Part shown: positions 44,574 through 54,497 of the stretch, piece by piece
Numbering within the stretch: position 1 is the stretch's first letter
Layout of the letters: every line of letters begins with the position of its first letter
Assembly (NCBI RefSeq): GCF_000309385.1
Contig: NZ_JH976537.1
Coordinates: 4,749,036 to 4,813,035, forward strand
Reading direction: 5' to 3'
DNA: 64,000 nucleotides
From: Nodosilinea nodulosa PCC 7104
Lineage (GTDB): Bacteria; Cyanobacteriota; Cyanobacteriia; Phormidesmidales; Phormidesmidaceae
Position numbers and translations under genes: made by a program
Notes under the pieces: generated by a model
Databases searched by the model: none
Told to the model about the DNA's origin: nothing
The model's input: the letters and a program-made list of their open reading frames with translations, nothing else

Positions 44574-45623
44574 ATGCCCACTTCTGTCGATATTGATAGC
44601 TTTTTGCAGGGCTCTGGCCCTATTCTCGACGTGCGCAGTCCGGGAGAGTACGGCCACGGGCACATTCCCGGTGCGGTGAGCCTGCCGCTTTTTACCGACG
44701 AAGAGCGATCGCGGGTGGGCATCTGCTACAAACAGGTGGGGCGCGAAGCCGCCGTAGAGCTGGGGTTTGACATCGCTGGCCCCAAGTGCGGTGAGTTTAT
44801 TCGCGCGGCTAAGACCCTGGCCCCCAACCGTCACCTGCGGGTGCACTGCTGGCGCGGCGGCATGCGCAGCGGCGGCATGGGCTGGATTTTGGAGCTGGCC
44901 GGATTCACGGTACACACCCTGGAGGGCGGCTACAAGGCCTACCGCCGCTGGGTGCGCGAGACCCTGGCAACGCCTAAGCCAATTATGATTTTGGGCGGTA
45001 TGACGGGCAGCGGTAAGACGCTGATTTTGCAGGAGCTGGCGGCCCTAGGCGAGCCGGTACTGGATCTTGAAGCCCTGGCCAACCACCGGGGCAGCAGCTT
45101 TGGGGCGCTGCTGCTGCCGCCCCAGCCTTCGACCGAGCACTATGAGAACCTGCTGGCGGAGAAGTGGGTGAATTTCTCGGGGCAACGCCCCATCTGGCTG
45201 GAGGCGGAAAGCCGCCGGGTGGGCACCTGCCGCATTCCCAACGAGCTGTTTTTGCAGATGGAGGCAGCCCCCGCTATCGAGGTGGTGCGATCGCTCGACG
45301 AGCGACTAGATCTGCTGGTGGCTATCTACGGAGAAGCCTCTGCGGAGGAGCTGGTGGCGGCGACCGAGCGAATTCGCAAGCGACTGGGGGGCGATCGCAC
45401 GCAGGTGGCCGTCGCCCATATCCAGGCTGGCAACCTGCGCGCCGCCTGCGCGATTATTTTGGACTACTACGATCGCGCCTACCGCCACGATCTGGAGCGT
45501 CGTCGCCGGACTATTCCCCAGGTTGACATCTGTGGCCTATCCCCCGCCGCCAGCGCCCGGTGCCTGGTTAAACGTCAGCCTCAGCTAAGTGCTCAGCCTG
45601 CCCCCTCCACCCCGGCGGCCTGA
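44574..45623 (+). CDS. mnmH: MnmH/SelU, tRNA 2-selenouridine synthase
   Basis: 349 aa. The N-terminal rhodanese domain (~1-130) has the catalytic Cys92 in VHCWRGGMRSGG. The C-terminal P-loop domain (~135-345) has Walker A GGMTGSGKT (141-149). It replaces sulfur by selenium in, or geranylates, 2-thiouridine at tRNA wobble position 34. The usual partner selD is not in the window; the gene is common in cyanobacteria without a clear selenium pathway. A strong bidirectional terminator follows. Confidence 0.93.
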   Translation: MPTSVDIDSFLQGSGPILDVRSPGEYGHGHIPGAVSLPLFTDEERSRVGICYKQVGREAAVELGFDIAGPKCGEFIRAAKTLAPNRHLRVHCWRGGMRSGGMGWILELAGFTVHTLEGGYKAYRRWVRETLATPKPIMILGGMTGSGKTLILQELAALGEPVLDLEALANHRGSSFGALLLPPQPSTEHYENLLAEKWVNFSGQRPIWLEAESRRVGTCRIPNELFLQMEAAPAIEVVRSLDERLDLLVAIYGEASAEELVAATERIRKRLGGDRTQVAVAHIQAGNLRAACAIILDYYDRAYRHDLERRRRTIPQVDICGLSPAASARCLVKRQPQLSAQPAPSTPAA

Positions 45624-45639
45624 ATCTAGACCTGTCAAA

Positions 45640-45684
45640 AAAAAACGCCAGAACCACAGATTTAGCGGTGTTCTGACGTTTTTT
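45640..45684. terminator. Bidirectional intrinsic terminator between mnmH and a small convergent gene
   Basis: AAAAAACGCCAGAAC (45640-45654) pairs with GTTCTGACGTTTTTT (45670-45684), 15 bp with one mismatch. T runs lie on the 3' side of both strands. It is placed exactly between the convergent stops (45623 and 45718). Confidence 0.88.
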
Positions 45685-45717
45685 GTGCCGTTCTGGTCCG
45701 GGTCTGAGCCAGGGCGG

Positions 45718-46053
45718 CTAGGCGTTGGGTTCAGCGGTGACGTTGGTGGCACCATCTACCGTCATCGCAATTTTCTTGGCCTGCTCCAGCACGCCAGCGG
45801 CATCGGGATTGTACTTCAGCACTACGGTAGAACCAGTTTGGGCGACCCACAGGCCAACGTTGTCAGAAATATTGGCTTCGTCGAAGGCCAGCGCGACCCG
45901 CTTGGCCAGACCGCTCTCATCGAACTGGCCGTCTAAACCGACCTTAGCGGGATCGATCTGAGCCGCAGAGGCCGCCTGCTTCACGTTGACTTTGGGAGCC
46001 GACTTTGCCTTGTCTTCTTCTTTTTTGCCAAATAGCTTGCCTAAAAAACCCAT
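45718..46053 (-). CDS. Conserved hypothetical, BON-like small protein
   Basis: 111 aa from ATG 46053, with AGGAG 7 nt upstream; the longer frame (46110) has no such site. MGFLGKLFGKKEEDKAKSAP begins with a short amphipathic, lysine-rich stretch followed by a flexible linker. Residues ~35-110 have the alpha/beta pattern of a BON-like domain (LAKRVALAFDEANISDNVGLWVAQTGSTVVLKYN...VDGATNVTAEPNA). There is no signal peptide. No named family was recognised. It diverges from leuC. Confidence 0.65.
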   Translation of the reverse strand: MGFLGKLFGKKEEDKAKSAPKVNVKQAASAAQIDPAKVGLDGQFDESGLAKRVALAFDEANISDNVGLWVAQTGSTVVLKYNPDAAGVLEQAKKIAMTVDGATNVTAEPNA

Positions 46054-46336
46054 GACATATCTCCTAATAAATCCAACCAGCTTCTCCTGGGGCGGCCTGG
46101 CTTTGGTCAAGCCTCATCATGCTTGACGGGAAGCTCTAGCCACACCAGTTCGGAACTTATCAGGAAATGGTAAAGGATTGATAAAGAAACGCCAAAGCCC
46201 GATCGATGCAGTTGTCCCTCTGCGCCCCCAGCCTTTAGGGATATTTCGCTGGGCCATGGGGCAGAGGCTTTGGGCTAAGATAGATAGCTGGCAACGCATT
46301 TGCCCAGTTTTCACCGTTATTGCCCATAGGTCTGCC

Positions 46337-47740
46337 ATGAGTAAGGGTACGCTGTTCGACAAAGTTTGGGATTTACACACCGTTGGCACCCTGCCCTCGG
46401 GGCAAACTCAGCTTTTTATTGGGCTGCACCTGGTGCATGAGGTCACCAGTCCCCAGGCCTTTGCCATGGTGCGCGAGCGACAGCTGACGGTGATGTATCC
46501 CCAGCGCACCGTGGCCACCGTTGACCACATCGTGCCCACCGAGAGCCAGGCCCGTCCCTTTGCCGACCCCCTGGCCGAGGCCATGATGCAGGCGCTGGAG
46601 CAAAACTGCCAGGAACACGGCATTCGCTTTTACAACATCGGCTCGGGCAGCCAGGGCATTGTCCACGTGATTGCCCCCGAACAGGGGCTGACCCAGCCGG
46701 GTATGACGATCGCCTGCGGCGACAGCCACACCTCTACCCACGGGGCCTTTGGCGCGATCGCCTTTGGCATTGGCACCAGCCAGGTGCGCGACGTACTGGC
46801 CTCCCAAACCCTGGCCCTGGGCAAGCTCAAGGTGCGCCGCATTGAGGTCAACGGCGAGCTGCCGCCCGGCGTTTATGCCAAGGACGTGGTGCTGCACATC
46901 ATTCGCAATCTGGGGGTCAAGGGCGGCGTGGGCTATGCCTACGAATTTGCTGGCACCGCCGTAGAGGCGATGTCGATGGAAGAGCGCATGACCCTCTGCA
47001 ATATGGCGATCGAGGGGGGAGCCCGCTGCGGCTACGTCAACCCCGACCAGATTACCTACGACTACCTCCAGGGGCGCGACTTTGCCCCCAAAGGTGCCGC
47101 CTGGGACGAGGCCGTGACCTGGTGGCAAACCCTGAGCAGCGAAACTGACGCCGAATACGACGACGTGGTGGTATTTAGCGCTGCCGATATTGGTCCCACT
47201 GTGACCTGGGGCATTACCCCAGGCCAGGGCATTGCCATTCATGAAACTTTGCCCCAGCCCGACAGCCTTCCAGATGAAGAGCAGGTGCTGGCCCAAGACG
47301 CATTTGCCTACATGGATCTCGCCCCTGGCCAAAGCTTGAAGGGCACCGCCATTGATGTGTGCTTTATTGGCAGCTGTACCAACGGACGCATCAGCGACTT
47401 GCGAGAGGCCGCCAGGGTTGTGCAGGGTCACACGGTGGCTGAGGGGGTAAAAGCTTTTGTCGTGCCCGGCTCTGAGCGCGTCAAGCAGCAGGCCGAGGCG
47501 GAGGGGCTAGACCGGGTATTCACCCAGGCGGGCTTTGAGTGGCGCGAAGCGGGCTGCTCCATGTGCCTGGCCATGAACCCCGACAAGCTCCAGGGGCGGC
47601 AAATGAGCGCATCCTCCTCCAACCGCAACTTCAAGGGACGGCAGGGGTCTGCCTCGGGTCGAACCCTGCTGATGAGTCCAGCCATGGTGGCGGCAGCGGC
47701 CCTGGCCGGACAGGTTACCGATGTGCGCGACTATCTCTGA
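46337..47740 (+). CDS. leuC: LeuC, 3-isopropylmalate dehydratase large subunit
   Basis: 467 aa from ATG 46337 ([14 protein letters not shown]), the usual LeuC N-terminus; the frame continues 53 codons upstream without conservation. The [4Fe-4S] ligands are in CFIGSCTNG (~341-349) and GCSMCLAMN (~405-413), together with [15 protein letters not shown] (~134-148). It isomerises 2- to 3-isopropylmalate in leucine synthesis. The small subunit LeuD is not adjacent downstream. Confidence 0.96.
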   Translation: MSKGTLFDKVWDLHTVGTLPSGQTQLFIGLHLVHEVTSPQAFAMVRERQLTVMYPQRTVATVDHIVPTESQARPFADPLAEAMMQALEQNCQEHGIRFYNIGSGSQGIVHVIAPEQGLTQPGMTIACGDSHTSTHGAFGAIAFGIGTSQVRDVLASQTLALGKLKVRRIEVNGELPPGVYAKDVVLHIIRNLGVKGGVGYAYEFAGTAVEAMSMEERMTLCNMAIEGGARCGYVNPDQITYDYLQGRDFAPKGAAWDEAVTWWQTLSSETDAEYDDVVVFSAADIGPTVTWGITPGQGIAIHETLPQPDSLPDEEQVLAQDAFAYMDLAPGQSLKGTAIDVCFIGSCTNGRISDLREAARVVQGHTVAEGVKAFVVPGSERVKQQAEAEGLDRVFTQAGFEWREAGCSMCLAMNPDKLQGRQMSASSSNRNFKGRQGSASGRTLLMSPAMVAAAALAGQVTDVRDYL

Positions 47741-48089
47741 TCTCCCGGGTAAATGCCCCCCGGCAGCTGGCCCCCTGGGTGCCTGAGCCCTGGCTGCCAG
47801 GATCTTAGGCTCTGCGGCAAACGTATTGCAGACAGCCAAACGGGCAGAAATTGGTGCGGCAGATCACAAACGTTAACGAACTATTTCCCTGGGCTTAACC
47901 TGTTCTGGGGAGTTTCTTAAGTTAAGCCGCTGAAGATGGGGCTGGGTAGACTGCTGCCGCCGATTGACCATTCTCAGCAACGGCATGGCTTCGGCCTTCA
48001 ACCCCGCGATCGCTCTGGAGTGCGGCAGCTCCCTTGTGGGCTAGAAGCGGCGGGCTGGCGGTTTACCCCGGCGAACTCTAGGTACCCCA
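47741..48089. other. Spacer between leuC and a Crp-family gene, no gene seen
   Basis: 349 bp. The first part is C-rich with CCTGGGTGCCTGAGCCCTGG-type inverted segments that could serve as leuC terminator. An AT-richer stretch (47870-47930, with TTAACGAAC, CTTAACCTG and CTTAAGTTAAG) probably contains the promoter of the regulator. No open frame with coding character, tRNA or repeat was seen. Confidence 0.4.
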
Positions 48090-48776
48090 GTGTCTGTAAC
48101 CGCAACTTCCGCTGCCCGCGATGCTGCCATCGACCCTCGCAATCACCAGACCTTTATTCAGCTGTTGGAGCAGCTGTACCGAGAGCGCGCGCTGGTGCCC
48201 TACGGGGCAGGACGGCCAATTCCCCTGCGAACCGAAGAGGTGCTGGTAATTTGTCGGGGCATTGTGCAGCTCTTCACCATTCAGCAAGACGGTAGCGAAA
48301 CCCTGCTGGGTCTGGCCGGCCCCTCTATGCCCGTTGGTTTACCCCTCACCACCGTCGATCCCTACTGGGCCAACGCCCTTACCGATGTGGATGTGCTGTC
48401 GCTGCCCATGACCGAAATTGAAGGGTCGTCGGTGCTGATGGCGGGCATGTTTCGCAATATTACCCTGCGCATGCAGCAGGCCGAGGCCTGGCTGGCGCTT
48501 TCGGGGAAGCGCCTGGTCGCCGATCGCCTCAAGCACTTTTTGCTCATGCTGGCCAAGGATTTTGGCCATGTGGAACCCAGCGGCATTCGCATTCCCATGC
48601 GGCTGACCCACCACCAGCTGGCCACCGCCATCGGCACCACTCGGGTCACCGTCACTCGCCTGTTGAAGGATTTTAAAACCGAGGGCTGGCTTACCATCGA
48701 CCAGCGCCATGTGGTGCTTCAGCTCGATCCCAGGTTTCCTGCTAACCAGCTCTTAAATCCCATGGCCCAGCGCTAG
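48090..48776 (+). CDS. Crp/Fnr-family transcription regulator, NtcA-like HTH
   Basis: 228 aa, GTG start. The N-terminal ligand-like beta-roll (~25-125) lacks the consensus phosphate-binding cassette of cAMP-binding Crp. A long helix follows (~120-150, RMQQAEAWLALSGKRLVADRLKHFL). The winged HTH (~170-205) reads RLTHHQLATAIGTTRVTVTRLLKDFKTEGWL, close to the recognition helix of NtcA, so NtcA-like sites are plausible. It is not NtcA itself: the effector region differs. It stands alone between leuC and purN. Its effector is unknown. Confidence 0.88.
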   Translation: MSVTATSAARDAAIDPRNHQTFIQLLEQLYRERALVPYGAGRPIPLRTEEVLVICRGIVQLFTIQQDGSETLLGLAGPSMPVGLPLTTVDPYWANALTDVDVLSLPMTEIEGSSVLMAGMFRNITLRMQQAEAWLALSGKRLVADRLKHFLLMLAKDFGHVEPSGIRIPMRLTHHQLATAIGTTRVTVTRLLKDFKTEGWLTIDQRHVVLQLDPRFPANQLLNPMAQR

Positions 48777-48874
48777 GCGACGGTTCTGCGGACCCTGGTC
48801 ATTCCTCAACCCTGAGGCTCTGAGGGGCCTGAATTCCGGATCTTTCGCCAGAATCACAGCGGCCAACCTGACAC

Positions 48875-49564
48875 TCAGCCCCTACGATTGGCGGCGCGAT
48901 CGCGGCTCGCTGCCAGGGCGATCGCAGCCGCGTAAATGCGGTGCTCCTGTCCCTGAATACGGGCCTGGAGGTCGGCGGCGGAGTCGGCTTGGTCCACCGG
49001 CACCACCGCCTGCATGACGATCGGGCCACTGTCGACGGCCAGCTCTACCTGATGCACCGTGCAGCCCGCCACTTTCACTCCCGCCGCCAGGGCCTGCTCA
49101 ACGGCCCGCAGCCCCGGAAAACTGGGCAGCAGGCTGGGGTGAATATTCAGCACTCGCCCCGCAAACCCATCGATTAGCACCGCCGTCACGCAGCGCATCC
49201 ACCCCGCCATAATCACCCAGTCGGTCCCGTGGGCGTGGAGGGTTTGCACAATGTCGTGGTCGAGGGCTTCGCGGCTGGCATATTGGCGGTGGTTGAGCAG
49301 TACCGCTGGCAGCCCCAGTCGGGCCGATCGCTCGACCACCCCAGCCCCAGGATTGTTGTACACCACCACCTGAATCTGGGCGTGCAGATCGCCGCGCTGA
49401 ATGGCCTGGGCGATCGCCTCCAGGTTGCTGCCGTTGCCCGAGGCTAAAACACCCAACCCTAGCGGCTGCTCAAACCGGGGCCAAACCGCAGGCAGCGGCG
49501 GCGAAACAAGGGCAGAGACAGTCTCCAGCATGGCGGCGGAAAAATTGACATTGGGGTCTATCAT
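48875..49564 (-). CDS. purN: PurN, phosphoribosylglycinamide formyltransferase
   Basis: 229 aa from ATG 49564. The N-terminal ~30 residues exceed the E. coli enzyme. GVLASGNGSNLEAI (~34-47) binds the substrate phosphate. The catalytic N-I-H-P-S-L-L-P-S-F-P-G segment (~140-151) and the downstream D in VDSGPIVMQA are intact. It formylates GAR with 10-formyl-THF in purine synthesis. It diverges from the metalloprotease gene across ~50 bp. Confidence 0.95.
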   Translation of the reverse strand: MIDPNVNFSAAMLETVSALVSPPLPAVWPRFEQPLGLGVLASGNGSNLEAIAQAIQRGDLHAQIQVVVYNNPGAGVVERSARLGLPAVLLNHRQYASREALDHDIVQTLHAHGTDWVIMAGWMRCVTAVLIDGFAGRVLNIHPSLLPSFPGLRAVEQALAAGVKVAGCTVHQVELAVDSGPIVMQAVVPVDQADSAADLQARIQGQEHRIYAAAIALAASRDRAANRRG

Positions 49565-49612
49565 ATGACAACACAAAACGCCGCTGGCTCAGGGGCATAA
49601 GGAGTGCACTTG

Positions 49613-52471
49613 GTGAAACGGGGCATAGGACTAGGACTGATGTTTTTCTGCGGGCTGGCGATCGCGGCGGCGGTCTCGGTGGGGTGCGGCAGTCCGGTGA
49701 GCGCCTATGCCTGGCCGCCCGCAAGCCTCTACGCCCAGGCCGATAAGACCGTTTCAGATGGTAGCCCTGCCCCCAATGCCGCCGTAGATATTGCCCCGCC
49801 CGAAGCGGGCGGCCCCAAGCCCTTTGACGATGTCGTCAAAGGGCTAACCGTATCCCAAGGGCTGTTTACGGTCTACCACGATCTTCAGCGCAATCGGGCG
49901 CTGCTGGGGCTAAAGCCCGATCAGCTCAACCAAAACCTGTTGTTTATTGCCACGCTGGAGTCAGGATTGGGAGAACTAGGCCTGTTTCGCGGCTGGCCCG
50001 TCAACGATCTGATGATTCAGCTGCGCCAGATTCCCGACAACCGCATCCAGGTCGCGGTACCCAACCTGTACGTTCGCAATCCCCAGCCCCAGGCCCAGCA
50101 GCTGCTGAGAGAATCCTTCAGTGACTCGATTTTGGCCACCCTGCCCATCCAAGCCATCCACGCCGACACCGGAGAGATTCTGCTCGATCTAAAGGATTTT
50201 TTGATCAGCCGTGACCCGATCGATCTGTCAAGTCAGTTCCCCTCGGCGCTGGGCGGCTACGCCGTCAACGCCGACGCCTCGTACCTGGGGCCAGTTAAAA
50301 CTTTTCCTGAGAATGTCGAACTCGAAGCGGTGCTGGGGTTCTCGGGCGGGGCCAGCCCAGACTCCCCCTTTTTCTTTGGGCTGGGGAGCATTCCCGACAG
50401 CCGAGGGTTTAATCTGCGGGTCCGCTACAGCCTCTCGGCCATTCCCAATCACCCCACCTTTCAGCCCCGCCAGGCCGACGAGCGGGTGGGGTATTTCCTC
50501 ACCGCCTACCGATCGCCGGGCCGCCCCGGCCTTTCAGACCCCTTCGTGCGCAACATTCACCGCTGGCACTTAGAAAAGCAAGACCCCACCGCCGCCCTGT
50601 CCCCGCCCAAAGCGCCGCTGGTTTTCTGGATTGAGAACACCACCCCGCCGGAATACCGAGCCGCCATTGCCGAAGGCATCGAGTGGTGGAATGCCGCCTT
50701 TGAGCGGGCGGGCTTCACCCAGGCGATCGAGGCTCGCCAAATGCCTGCCAACGCCGATTGGGACCCCGCCGACGTTCGCTATAACGTCATTCGCTGGTCA
50801 GACTCGCTGTACCCCTGGGCCAGCGGGCTGGGACCGTCACGGGTCAATCCGCTCACGGGCGAAATTCTCGATGCCGATGTCATTCTCGATGCCAGCGTGG
50901 TGGGCGATCTGACCCTGGAGTACGACACTCTGGTAGCGGGGGCAGCGCCAGGGGCACGCGACCTATCCCCTTGTGGCCATCCCCTGAGCGATCGCCTGCT
51001 GGCGCGCCTTGCCGCTAGCCCCAGCCCAACCCAGCCAGCCAGCGCCCCCCCACGACCCGATGCACCCAGGCTAGATGTAGGGGACTACTGTGCAGGCCTG
51101 CGGGGGACTCAAACCATGGCCTTTGGGTCCCTAGCGATTGCCACCCTGGCCCCGCCTTTCTCGAGCCGTGAGGCCAAAGCGGCCTATATTCAGCAATACC
51201 TGAAGGTGCTGACGGCCCACGAGGTGGGCCATGTTCTGGGCTTACGGCACAATTTTCTGGGCAGCACCCTGCTGTCGCCCTCAGAGCTAGCCGATCCGGC
51301 GGCGATTCAGGCCCAGGGTATGACCAGCTCTGTCATGGATTACCTCCCCCCCAACCTGGCTCCCCCCGACCAGACCCAGGGCGACTATTTCCCCACCCAG
51401 CTGGGTCCCTACGATCTGTGGGCGATTGAGTACGGCTATCGTCCGGTCAGCAACCGAGTCACGGCCCAGCGCGAGCTTCAGCCCATTGCCGATCGCGCTC
51501 GGGTCCCCGAGCTGGCCTATGCCCCCGACGAAGATGTCTTTGCCCTGCTCGATCCCAAGGCCAACGCCTGGGATATGAGCAGCGATCCCCTGGGCTATGC
51601 CGAGGGCCAAATGGCGATCGCCAAGACGATTTGGGACCGCCTTGACTGGTTTTCGGTCAACCCTGGCGAGGGCTACGGTCAGCTGCGGCAGCGGGTCAAC
51701 CTGGTCTTTTTCCACTACGACATGCAGGCAACGATTATCTCTAACTACATCGGTGGTCAGAGGTTTATCCGCACCGACCCCTGGAGTTCTGGCGGGCAAG
51801 CCCCCTTTGAACCCATCGCGGCGGCGGAGCAGCGGCGTGCCCTGGCTGTACTCAACCAGCGAGTGTTCGCCCCCGACGCCATCACCCTATCCCCAGATCT
51901 AGTCAACCGTCTGGCCCCCAATCGCTGGATGGACTGGGGGCAGGATCCCTTTGTCGATCGCATCGACTACCCCATTTACGATCGCCTCTTGTTTACCCAG
52001 GCTTTCACCGTCAGCAACCTGCTCGAAGGCGATCGCCTGCTGCGGCTGCGCGACAGCGAATTCAAACAGCCCAGCGCTGAGGCCTTTACCCTGACGGAGC
52101 TGTTTGACACCCTGGGGCAATCGATCTGGTCTGAGGTGCTCACCCCACCCGCCAGGGCAACGGCTATTTCCAGCCTGCGCCAGGGGCTTCAGCGACACCA
52201 CCTCAACACCCTGACCAGCCTGGTACTGCGCAACCACGGCTCTGGCGAAGGCGTTACCGATCTGCTGGGGTATGTGGCCCAGGAGTTTACCTCCGGCGCC
52301 CCCGAGGAAGCCCGGGTGCTGGCCCGCTACCAGCTCAAGCAGCTCCAGGGCGCGATCGCCCAGCACCTCAGCCGTCAGGGGAAACAGCTGGACACAGCTA
52401 CCGTTGCCTATCTACAGGATGCGGGCGATCGCATCGCCAAGGTGCTCGATGCTCCCCTGCGAGGGCAGTAA
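49613..52471 (+). CDS. Exported zinc-dependent metalloprotease (DUF4953/DUF5117-type)
   Basis: 952 aa. GTG 49613 is chosen because GGAG (49601-49604) lies 8 nt upstream; the earlier GTG at 49604 overlaps that site. A signal peptide ends near SVGCGSPVSAYA; a weak lipobox-like VGC leaves lipoprotein export open. H536-E-V-G-H540-x5-H546 (HEVGHVLGLRHN) is the metzincin-type zinc site. A DUF5117-like N-terminal region (~60-250, GLFTVYHD...) and a C-terminal DUF4953-like part flank it. It probably acts outside the cytoplasm; the substrate is unknown. Confidence 0.85.
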   Translation: MKRGIGLGLMFFCGLAIAAAVSVGCGSPVSAYAWPPASLYAQADKTVSDGSPAPNAAVDIAPPEAGGPKPFDDVVKGLTVSQGLFTVYHDLQRNRALLGLKPDQLNQNLLFIATLESGLGELGLFRGWPVNDLMIQLRQIPDNRIQVAVPNLYVRNPQPQAQQLLRESFSDSILATLPIQAIHADTGEILLDLKDFLISRDPIDLSSQFPSALGGYAVNADASYLGPVKTFPENVELEAVLGFSGGASPDSPFFFGLGSIPDSRGFNLRVRYSLSAIPNHPTFQPRQADERVGYFLTAYRSPGRPGLSDPFVRNIHRWHLEKQDPTAALSPPKAPLVFWIENTTPPEYRAAIAEGIEWWNAAFERAGFTQAIEARQMPANADWDPADVRYNVIRWSDSLYPWASGLGPSRVNPLTGEILDADVILDASVVGDLTLEYDTLVAGAAPGARDLSPCGHPLSDRLLARLAASPSPTQPASAPPRPDAPRLDVGDYCAGLRGTQTMAFGSLAIATLAPPFSSREAKAAYIQQYLKVLTAHEVGHVLGLRHNFLGSTLLSPSELADPAAIQAQGMTSSVMDYLPPNLAPPDQTQGDYFPTQLGPYDLWAIEYGYRPVSNRVTAQRELQPIADRARVPELAYAPDEDVFALLDPKANAWDMSSDPLGYAEGQMAIAKTIWDRLDWFSVNPGEGYGQLRQRVNLVFFHYDMQATIISNYIGGQRFIRTDPWSSGGQAPFEPIAAAEQRRALAVLNQRVFAPDAITLSPDLVNRLAPNRWMDWGQDPFVDRIDYPIYDRLLFTQAFTVSNLLEGDRLLRLRDSEFKQPSAEAFTLTELFDTLGQSIWSEVLTPPARATAISSLRQGLQRHHLNTLTSLVLRNHGSGEGVTDLLGYVAQEFTSGAPEEARVLARYQLKQLQGAIAQHLSRQGKQLDTATVAYLQDAGDRIAKVLDAPLRGQ

Positions 52472-52760
52472 ACCTAGCTAGGAACTCTATAAAGATTCAA
52501 TGATTTTCCCCAAAGCGCAGCAAAATACCCAGGCCCCTGAGGTGGTATTGTGGATCGGGTCAATATAGGATTGGTCCCACTGGCCGCGATTTGCTCTAAA
52601 ATTGCAGCGCTAATGCTGAACAGCCCCTGGCCTGCTCAGTATTAGCCAAACCCTTCAGGCCAACGGAAACCGTTGCCAGGGTTGCCATCTACTGCTTCAG
52701 GATTTTTACGACCTGGGCATACTGAATTCATTAGTATTTTGGTCGTTCCGCGGGTTATCC

Positions 52761-54419
52761 ATGCTGAGTGCGTTAGTCGCTTTCACCCTTTCTCCCCTGT
52801 TTGCCCAACTGCCCCAGGGAGCCACCGCTCCCACCGCCGAAACTAAAACAGTGGTAATTCCCCACAGTGGCGACTACTCCGAGGTAATCCGCTATCAGGA
52901 AGTGCGCCCCCTCCCCGGTGGCCTAGACGACATCCCTGTTTTCAACAGCAACAGTCCCGAGGTTGTGCAGCAAAACGGCATTTTGCTCTCCACGTTTCCC
53001 AAAGACGGCATGGCTTTTCCCGATGCCCACCTCGACTATGCCTTCAACGGTCGCTTCGACATTTTCTCTCACCATATTGCTCGGGGCGTAAGCCCCGACG
53101 ACCGCCGCACTCTGTTTCTGGGAGTCGTAGCCTACAACCCTGGCACTGAGCCCGTCGACATTACCATTCACCAGGGGGTCAGCTACCTGAGCCAGGAAGC
53201 CCCCTTTGTCAACCTGCCCGACGTGCGCTTAACCAGCAACGGCAGTGTCTATGCCGGCCCCGGCAGCCGCACCACCACCGATATTTTGCGGGGAGCCAAT
53301 CAATCGCACTGGCCCGATCACATCACAATTCCGCCGGGGCATGTACAGCTGCTGATGAATGCGCCCATTCCCCTGCGCCAGCTAACGGTGCCCGTCGACG
53401 GTAGCTATCCCCAGGGAAGCACTATCCCTAAACCACCGGTACGCCCCGTCACCCTCACCGCCGCCGATGCCCAAATCAACCCAGAAACCGGCGAAAGCGA
53501 GTCTGACAGCCCGCCGCGACCCCTCGCCCCCCGCCCCATTCCCAGCAATGGTCGCACGACCATGATGTACCTCTCGAGTACTGGCCCTGTACATGTGGCC
53601 AGCCTGGCCCGCTATGCCGACGTCCTGCCCAACGGCAACGAGCGCGTTCCCACCCTGCAAGACTGGCTAGAGGTGCTCAAGCAGGGCAACCTAGCCGGTC
53701 CCCGCGATATTCCTCCTACGAACCCAGAAACTTACCGCTTTGGGCGGTTTTACTATGGTCGGGTGGCTGGGGTAGCCAAGGGCTCGAGCTGGAAAGCCAC
53801 GGTCACCGATTCTCCCGATGCCGACGTTCTGACTATTCCGGCGCCGGGCAATGCGTTCTCCTACGTGATCAGTTCCGTAGACCGCAACACCTTTGGCACG
53901 GGGCAAATTCAAAGTGCGCCCATGGTCGCTCGCTACCCCGACACCGCCTACCGTGCCCACGGCAACTACGGCGTGTACTACAGCCTCAAGCTCCCGTTTT
54001 ACAACAATCGGGGAACGGAGCAGACCATTACCCTCAAGTTTCAAACGCCTATTCGCGACGAAGATCTTGTCCAGGGACTGCGGTTCCGGCGTCCCCCTGA
54101 GGACCGCATTTTCTTTAGGGGAACCGTACGCCTAAAGTTTAAGAACCAGCTGGGGGTAGAGCGCACCCACTATGTCCATCTGGTTCAGCGCCGAGGGCAG
54201 GAAGCCGAAGCCCTGCTAAAGCTCAGCATTCCCGCCGAGGCCCGCCAGGATCTCGAAGTCGATCTGGTCTATCCCCCTGACTCTACACCGCCCCAGGTGC
54301 TGACCATACTCAACGGCGGCAGCCCCGAGGTGTTTGAGGCTGAAAGCAGGGAAACTCCCACCAGGGAAACGCCCCCCGTGGAAACCCCCTCTGTCCCCAC
54401 TCTCAGCCGCGATCTCTAG
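52761..54419 (+). CDS. DUF3370 family exported protein
   Basis: 552 aa. The N-terminal hydrophobic segment (~1-16, ending LFAQLPQ) is a short signal peptide. The DUF3370 body covers ~35-475: VRPLPGGLDDIPVFNSNSPEVVQQNGILLSTFP, HLDYAFNGRFDIFSHHIAR, LGVVAYNPGTEPVDI, GNYGVYYSLKLPFYNNRG. It is a cyanobacterial family of probable cell-surface or periplasmic proteins with unknown role. The C-terminus is a Glu/Thr/Pro repeat (R-E-T-P-x-E-T-P). It may share a regulatory context with the metalloprotease upstream, but a 289-bp gap argues for its own promoter. Confidence 0.78.
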   Translation: MLSALVAFTLSPLFAQLPQGATAPTAETKTVVIPHSGDYSEVIRYQEVRPLPGGLDDIPVFNSNSPEVVQQNGILLSTFPKDGMAFPDAHLDYAFNGRFDIFSHHIARGVSPDDRRTLFLGVVAYNPGTEPVDITIHQGVSYLSQEAPFVNLPDVRLTSNGSVYAGPGSRTTTDILRGANQSHWPDHITIPPGHVQLLMNAPIPLRQLTVPVDGSYPQGSTIPKPPVRPVTLTAADAQINPETGESESDSPPRPLAPRPIPSNGRTTMMYLSSTGPVHVASLARYADVLPNGNERVPTLQDWLEVLKQGNLAGPRDIPPTNPETYRFGRFYYGRVAGVAKGSSWKATVTDSPDADVLTIPAPGNAFSYVISSVDRNTFGTGQIQSAPMVARYPDTAYRAHGNYGVYYSLKLPFYNNRGTEQTITLKFQTPIRDEDLVQGLRFRRPPEDRIFFRGTVRLKFKNQLGVERTHYVHLVQRRGQEAEALLKLSIPAEARQDLEVDLVYPPDSTPPQVLTILNGGSPEVFEAESRETPTRETPPVETPSVPTLSRDL

Positions 54420-54497
54420 AATCTTTCGCCTGCCCTGACCAGGGAGTGAGACTTTCACCCCAGCGTAAGACGCCCGCATCAGTTTGGTGAAAGGCCC

